Shown one piece after another: positions 59,590-64,000 of a stretch of DNA of 64,000 nucleotides; positions within the stretch are counted from its first letter, which is position 1; each line of letters opens with the position of its first letter. The notes beneath the pieces were generated by a model, which was given only the letters and a program-made list of their open reading frames with translations, was not told the origin of the DNA and ran no database searches. Both the position numbers and the translations under genes were made by a program. The stretch is from Parablautia muri (lineage in GTDB: Bacteria; Bacillota; Clostridia; Lachnospirales; Lachnospiraceae): positions 1 to 64,000 of the forward strand of contig NZ_QZDT01000021.1 in NCBI RefSeq assembly GCF_009917485.1. The letters are read 5' to 3'.

Positions 59590-60567
59590 TCAGGTTGTCT
59601 CCCTTTCAATCAGATTAACAGGAAGGACAGTTCTTTTGGCCACTAGTTTTCCGGCAACAGAATCATTCAAAAGGTTAATTGCAATTTCTGCCATTTCCTT
59701 AACAGGCTGATGAATTGTAGTGAGCTGAGGGGTTGTGAGCTGTGCAATATTCGTGTCGTCAAAACCAATTATTTTCAGCTGATCCGGTACGGAAATATGA
59801 AACTTACGGCATGTCTGCAAAGTTTGGGCCGCAATCACATCGCTGTTTACAAACATTCCGTCTGTTTCCGGATATTTCTGCAATACATTTTCAAGCATTT
59901 CATCATATTCCATCCGATAGTACTGGGTATCCTCCGTATAAATTTCCACGAACGGAATTTTCTTTCTCTCACAAACCTCCCTAAAGCCTTCTGTACGCAT
60001 ATCTGCAGGCATAGACAAAGTTCCAATATTACCTACATGTAATAAATGCTTACAACCGCACTCAATTAACTTTTCTGCTGCCAAAGCGCCTCCCTGCTTG
60101 TTATCACACTCTATGGAGGCAGTTCTGTTATCTAAAAAACGCTCAATTGTAATCACTGGGACATCAACGCCATCAAATACATCCAAAGCCACAGAACCAC
60201 TACATAAAATAATGCCAGCCACCTTATGATTGATGCACATTCTGATGTATTCTTCTTCTCTTTCATGAATACACTGTGAATTGCACAATAAAATCTTATA
60301 ACCCTTCTCATACGCCCTTGCTTCCAGATTACTAATCATCTCCGCAAAATACGGATGGCTCACATGGGGTACAATCAACCCTATCGTATTCGTACTTTTC
60401 ATTCGAAGGCTCCTTGCAGCTTCATTTGGATGATAATTCAGGTCTTTCATTGCATCGTCTACTTTTTTACGTGTATTTTCACTTATATACCCCCGGTTAT
60501 TAATTACCCGGGATACCGTACTGGTAGTTAAACCCGCCAATTTTGCAACGTCCTTCAGAGTGGCCAT
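59590..60567 (-). CDS. LacI-family transcriptional regulator
   Basis: A 325-residue repressor: HTH ATLKDVAKLAGLTTSTVSRV followed by the hinge helix (EAARSLRMKSTNTIGLIVPH). The periplasmic-binding-like sugar domain has GFDDTNIAQLTTPQLTTIHQ at the end. GGGGAAG precedes the chosen ATG. It lies 54 bases beyond the YesL-linked gene, convergent with it. It most likely controls the alpha-galactoside operon and the YesL pair through operators at 57495-57509 and 57794-57815. Confidence 0.92.
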   Translation of the reverse strand: MATLKDVAKLAGLTTSTVSRVINNRGYISENTRKKVDDAMKDLNYHPNEAARSLRMKSTNTIGLIVPHVSHPYFAEMISNLEARAYEKGYKILLCNSQCIHEREEEYIRMCINHKVAGIILCSGSVALDVFDGVDVPVITIERFLDNRTASIECDNKQGGALAAEKLIECGCKHLLHVGNIGTLSMPADMRTEGFREVCERKKIPFVEIYTEDTQYYRMEYDEMLENVLQKYPETDGMFVNSDVIAAQTLQTCRKFHISVPDQLKIIGFDDTNIAQLTTPQLTTIHQPVKEMAEIAINLLNDSVAGKLVAKRTVLPVNLIERETT

Positions 60568-60846
60568 TTGATATCTTCCCCTTTCCACCTATCTTATATG
60601 TACACGCTCTGCATATTATTCTCGTGTCTGGTCTGCACACTCCGACTTTTCATTCCATTTATACATTTTCTGAATAAATGGAATGACCTAAGATTAAGCA
60701 AACCCTATTTCTAATATATAATATTATAGCATAAAAGAGCATTTTTTTCAAGTCAGCCGGATTTCAGTAGATTTCCATAATTTCCTTCAAAATCATACAT
60801 GGTGGTTATGATTCACGGAATCTCATTTATAAAGATAAATAAGAAA
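60568..60846. other. intergenic stretch before the LacI gene
   Basis: AT-rich leader and promoter area of the LacI regulator (minus strand). No gene and no clear repeat were found. Confidence 0.5.
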
Positions 60847-60871
60847 ACCGCAGAGCGCAAGGCTCTGCGGT
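60847..60871 (-). terminator. rho-independent terminator after aldo/keto reductase
   Basis: On the minus strand ACCGCAGAGC pairs perfectly with GCTCTGCGGT around a 5-base loop, followed by TTTCTTATTT. It lies 28 bases past the reductase stop. Confidence 0.85.
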
Positions 60872-60898
60872 GTTAAAGACTTATGTAAAAAATACGGA

Positions 60899-62029
60899 TT
60901 ACCCTTTGACTTTTGCGGCAAATGTGGACATTGCTTCAGAAATTTTAATCTGCTGCGGACAGACCTTCTCACAGCTGCGGCATCCGACACAAGCAGAAGG
61001 CTGTTTTTCCTCCGGCACTGCCATCAACGCCATAGGCGCAATGAAGCCTCCCCCTGTAAATTCATGCTCATTATACAATTCCAGCAGCCTTGGAATGTCA
61101 ATTCCCTTCGGACAATGGCTAACACAATATCGGCAGGCAGTACATGGCAAAAGGCCATTGAGCATTCCTCCTGCAACGGAAAGCAGTGCATCCATTTCCT
61201 CCTTATTAAGCGCCTTGTCCGACTCAAAGGTCCCTATATTCTCCTTTAATTGTTCCATATTAGACATGCCGGAAAGAACTACCTTTACGCTGGGAAGCGC
61301 CTGTAAAAAGCGGAATGCCCATGCAGGAATGGTTTCTTCCGGGCGCAAGGCCTTTAATTTTTCCGCATTTTCCTCTGACAGTCTGGAAAGGCGGCCGCCG
61401 CGCAGTGGCTCCATTACCCATACCGGTATATTGTAGGAATCCAGCAATTCCACTTTAGCCTTCGCATCCTGGAAAGACCAGTCAAGATAATTGAGCTGTA
61501 TCTGACAAAATTCCATATCAGCTCCGTATGCTTCCAGGAAACGCTTCATAACATCATAATCTCCATGGGCAGAAAAACCAAGATGCTTAATCCGTCCATT
61601 TTTCTTCTGTTCCATCAGGTATTCATAAATCCCATATTTTTCATCCAGATATGCATCAATGTTCATCTCACATACATTATGGAACAGATAAAAGTCAAAG
61701 TAATCTACACCGCATTTTTCAAGCTGCTTTTCAAAAATCTCTTTTACCTTAGGCATATTGGAAAGATCATACCCCGGAAATTTTGTGGCAAGATAAAAAC
61801 TTTCACGAGGATATTTCCCCAAAGCCTTTCCCACTACAAGCTCCGAATTGCCGCCATGATAGCCCCATGCCGTATCAAAATAGTTGATTCCATGCTCCTT
61901 TGCATAGTCGATCATTTCCTCAGCCGCTGCAAAATCAATTTGGGCATCATCACCATCAACCACCGGGAGACGCATAGCACCAAATCCAAGCGCTGACAAT
62001 TGTAAATCCTGAAAATTCTGGTAAATCAT
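60899..62029 (-). CDS. aldo/keto reductase with C-terminal 2x[4Fe-4S] ferredoxin domain
   Basis: A 376-residue oxidoreductase. The AKR barrel has ALGFGAMRLPVVDGDDAQID, INYFDTAWGYHGG with the Asp and Tyr, YLATKFPG with the Lys and FYLFHNV with the His. The C-terminal 90 residues add two clusters: CTACRYCVSHCPKGIDIP and CVGCRSCEKVCPQQIKIS. Such fusions of Clostridia probably take electrons from ferredoxin-like partners. AAGGAGG precedes the chosen ATG. It stands alone with its own terminator. Substrate unknown. Confidence 0.93.
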   Translation of the reverse strand: MIYQNFQDLQLSALGFGAMRLPVVDGDDAQIDFAAAEEMIDYAKEHGINYFDTAWGYHGGNSELVVGKALGKYPRESFYLATKFPGYDLSNMPKVKEIFEKQLEKCGVDYFDFYLFHNVCEMNIDAYLDEKYGIYEYLMEQKKNGRIKHLGFSAHGDYDVMKRFLEAYGADMEFCQIQLNYLDWSFQDAKAKVELLDSYNIPVWVMEPLRGGRLSRLSEENAEKLKALRPEETIPAWAFRFLQALPSVKVVLSGMSNMEQLKENIGTFESDKALNKEEMDALLSVAGGMLNGLLPCTACRYCVSHCPKGIDIPRLLELYNEHEFTGGGFIAPMALMAVPEEKQPSACVGCRSCEKVCPQQIKISEAMSTFAAKVKG

Positions 62030-62185
62030 AGTATCGTCCTCCTTCATTTATATATCGTTTCAAATTTATGAACCTTTTTGAGTGAAAACACCTGCCATTG
62101 CCTTCTTTATTATAAATGCTCTTTTCCCATGAATCAAATATAAAAAAAACATTCCTGTCTATACCCAAAAAGCATATGTTTCTAT

Positions 62186-62260
62186 TTACGGTCCAAAAGC
62201 CGCTCATAGTAACATTCAGGACATCTCTCCACACCTGAATTATGCTCTCACAGAACGCCT
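62186..62260. repeat. dispersed repeat unit C, first copy
   Basis: GCCGCTCATAGTAACATTC is followed by a GG-rich stretch and CACACCTGAAT. The second copy is at 63318-63430. Both lie in the 3' region of minus-strand genes (upstream in plus coordinates of the reductase and flagellin). Confidence 0.72.
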
Positions 62261-62287
62261 CGCCAGCTTGTTTGTTGTGACGAAAAA

Positions 62288-62318
62288 GAAATCATCTGTG
62301 ATAATCACAGATGATTTC
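62288..62318 (-). terminator. rho-independent terminator after flagellin
   Basis: GAAATCATCTGTGA (62288-62301) and TCACAGATGATTTC (62305-62318) form a perfect 14-bp stem; on the minus strand TTTTTCG follows. It is about 75 bases past the flagellin stop. Confidence 0.85.
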
Positions 62319-62394
62319 AAATCTTCTTTATTTCATATCTATGCTCGCTACATACCGTAAGCTATACTTGCACTACCGCATAAATAGCTTCCGC

Positions 62395-63183
62395 TTATAT
62401 ATTTCCAAACATTCTCACAACCAAAGAATTATCATCCTGCATTTTCCTGCGGAGCATTGACATACGATAATCTTTTAAAAGTTTCTCACTCTTCTGCTGT
62501 GAAACCGCCTTGCCAATATCCAAATCCTCAATCTTGCTTCTGGATGACAACAGCTCCTCTGAAGACGACCTGGTATAATTATAAGCGTGATACAGCGCAT
62601 TTGTGGATGCGCCGGTACGACTCCTTGCCATACTAATCTTATCCATAGCAGCATCAATATCCTTGATATTGAAATCTCCTGTAACATTATAGCCTTCAAT
62701 ACCAAGAGCCTTTAAGGTTGCGTTCTCCATCTTAATGGACATTCCCTCTCCCGCAGATGGATTAGAGGCAATATACATATCCGCCATGCTGCCATCAAGT
62801 AGATTCTTCTCATTATACTGCGTACCAACTGCAGTACGTTCGATATCCTGCAGCAACTGGTCTATTTCTTCCTGAAACATTTCCTTATCATCGCTACCAT
62901 ATATTCCGTTTGATGCCTTAAGACTTAGTTCGCGGATTCTCTGCAGGGAATCCTGTATGGTTCCGAGAGCGCCATCCTGAATATTGGCAACGCCAATACC
63001 ATCACTGATATTGTTAGAAGCTACGTCCAGTCCATTCCCATTTCTTTTTAACTTGCTGGCAATTGCAAGCCCGGCCGCGTCATCAGCAGCTGTCCGGATT
63101 CTTTTTCCACTGGCTATTTTCCCATAAATGGAATTTGTATTATAATTTGTGTTATAACTATTACTAACTGGCGATATTCTCAT
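62395..63183 (-). CDS. atypical short flagellin
   Basis: A 262-residue protein with flagellin ends only. The N-terminal part keeps KIASGKRIRTAADDAAGLAI and NISDGIGVANIQDGALGTIQ, the C-terminal part SKIEDLDIGKAVSQQKSEKL. The usual start (MxxxHNxxAxNA) is replaced by RISPVSNSYNTNYNTNSIYG, and the variable D2/D3 region is absent. GGGAGGGAG precedes the chosen ATG. No other flagellar gene lies in the window. It could assemble as a minor filament protein, a hook-filament-like cap, or serve a non-flagellar role. Confidence 0.85.
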   Translation of the reverse strand: MRISPVSNSYNTNYNTNSIYGKIASGKRIRTAADDAAGLAIASKLKRNGNGLDVASNNISDGIGVANIQDGALGTIQDSLQRIRELSLKASNGIYGSDDKEMFQEEIDQLLQDIERTAVGTQYNEKNLLDGSMADMYIASNPSAGEGMSIKMENATLKALGIEGYNVTGDFNIKDIDAAMDKISMARSRTGASTNALYHAYNYTRSSSEELLSSRSKIEDLDIGKAVSQQKSEKLLKDYRMSMLRRKMQDDNSLVVRMFGNI

Positions 63184-63317
63184 AATTACTCCCTCCCGCC
63201 TAAGCAGCAATACACTTCGTCACGACTAACTAATTACGATATAATTATACTACACACATTTCAAAAATACAATATCCTACGAAAATTATCTTCCAAATTT
63301 TCCAAAATATCGTTACT

Positions 63318-63430
63318 ATTCACGGCCTGGGAGCCGCTCATAGTAACATTCGGGGCGATATTCCAAGTTTATCTTCGCAAAAATCGCCCCTCACACCTGA
63401 ATCACGTTCTCATGGAATGCGCAGTAAATG
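63318..63430. repeat. dispersed repeat unit C, second copy
   Basis: The GCCGCTCATAGTAACATTC block, then GGGGCGAT...ATCGCCCC as an inner stem and CACACCTGAAT at the end, match unit C at 62186-62260. The inner stem is present in full only here. Confidence 0.72.
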
Positions 63431-63503
63431 CGCATTCCTGACCCGTGAAAAGTAACAAAATATCCAAAATGAACAACCAGCTTACGGTTTGGCTGGCGCT
63501 TAT

Positions 63504-63929
63504 TCATTCCTGCCAATCGTCTGCCTTATAAAGCTTTTGAACCTGTTCCACTGCCTCCTGTATCAGCTTTCCGGTGCTATAGCTGGACACCCCCACAATA
63601 ACATTATCGCAGTGGTTAAAGGGAATGAAAACCCTTTTCGCATTGCTTTGCGCAATTGCCTTGGCCATCACAGGCGTTATCTCTCCAAACAGAGAATCCG
63701 CTATCACAATCCCTATGGGCCCAACAATCACATCCGCCCCCCGAGCTGCCACAGCAACTGCATTTTCACCTGTGGAAGCCCGATCTGCACCTGCCTTCAG
63801 CATCGCTGTTGTAGCTGCCACATTTGTTCCCACTGCCCACACCTGGCTATCCTTTATAGATTGCTTTATGGAGGAAACCAATTGCCTGCCTATTCCTCCG
63901 CCCTGGGCATCAACAACAAGTATCTTCAT
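63504..63929 (-). CDS. DUF3842 protein
   Basis: A 141-residue protein of the DUF3842 family, common in Clostridia: KILVVDAQGGGIGRQLVSSI at the start (a nucleotide-binding-like glycine loop), VWAVGTNVAATTAMLKAGAD, and DVIVGPIGIVIADSLFGEIT. The fold is Rossmann-like; no reaction is known. GGAGGAGAAA precedes the chosen ATG and is itself the end of repeat unit B. Last gene of the window. Confidence 0.85.
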   Translation of the reverse strand: MKILVVDAQGGGIGRQLVSSIKQSIKDSQVWAVGTNVAATTAMLKAGADRASTGENAVAVAARGADVIVGPIGIVIADSLFGEITPVMAKAIAQSNAKRVFIPFNHCDNVIVGVSSYSTGKLIQEAVEQVQKLYKADDWQE

Positions 63930-63999
63930 TTTCTCCTCCATTCCGAAGCATTCTACGCTGAGAAACGCGAGCAGAATATCAGATTCTGCCCTGCGAACA
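63930..63999 (-). repeat. dispersed repeat unit B at the window end, supplying the RBS
   Basis: On the minus strand GGGCAGAATCTGATATTCTG, a GC-rich middle, GTAGAATGCTTCGGAATGGA and GGAGAAA lead straight into the DUF3842 start codon. The copy at 58655-58722 is in the opposite orientation and nearly the same. The window ends here, so the unit may continue. Confidence 0.78.
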
Positions 64000-64000
64000 A

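Overview
The window looks like chromosome of a low-GC, spore-former-type gut Firmicute, most likely Lachnospiraceae (Clostridium cluster XIVa). The pointers are many large serine recombinases with DUF6870-type companion proteins, a DUF3842 protein, a Clostridia-type minimal type VII secretion cluster, an alpha-galactoside locus with an amylosucrase-like enzyme, and GGAGG ribosome binding sites throughout. This assignment is inference from gene families; no rRNA or tRNA gene was seen.

Layout. (1) 1-4.1 kb: remnant of an integrative element with two complete large serine recombinases in tandem, a third cut off after its catalytic motif, and a DUF6870-type protein. (2) 4.4-7 kb: a gene graveyard (BlaI/BlaR1, GNAT and CPBP-protease remnants) around an intact GrpB-like gene. 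(3) 7-13.3 kb: a LytTR two-component system, a MATE exporter divergent from its probable MerR-type regulator, and an XRE regulator with a DUF3796 membrane protein. (4) 13.6-36.0 kb: a subtilisin-family (S8) protease gene split in two by a 20,660-bp element (14999-35658). Removing the element rejoins the halves in frame as a 594-residue protein. The element carries an ABC transporter, two two-component genes, a flavin reductase with a divergent LysR regulator, a flavodoxin-SCP2-membrane fusion and an aldo/keto reductase. Its own large serine recombinase is in turn split by a second, 7,676-bp element (23983-31658). Removing that one restores a 535-residue recombinase, and its two ends form a symmetric attP-like dyad around a GA core. 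The inner element carries a recombinase pair, an HTH protein divergent from a membrane Ser/Thr kinase, and a DUF2325/DUF3793/AraC group.

(5) 36-40 kb: zinc alcohol dehydrogenase, HD-GYP response regulator, AraC regulator. (6) 40.1-48.3 kb: one leftward type VII secretion operon (EssC ATPase, ubiquitin-like EsaB/YukD, five small helical WXG100-like proteins, and a lipase-like probable effector). EsaA, EssA and EssB were not seen. (7) 48.5-60.6 kb: alpha-galactoside/sucrose utilisation: binding protein, two permeases, HAD phosphatase, amylosucrase-like GH13 enzyme, GH36 alpha-galactosidase, two YesL-type accessory genes and a LacI regulator. Uptake of raffinose-type sugars, removal of galactose and use of the released sucrose form a coherent route. 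(8) 60.9-64 kb: ferredoxin-type aldo/keto reductase, an atypical short flagellin and a DUF3842 protein.

Across host and element DNA run short dispersed non-coding units made of hairpins. Several sit directly before start codons and end in the gene's Shine-Dalgarno sequence. These units and the nested elements are the most unusual content of the window.
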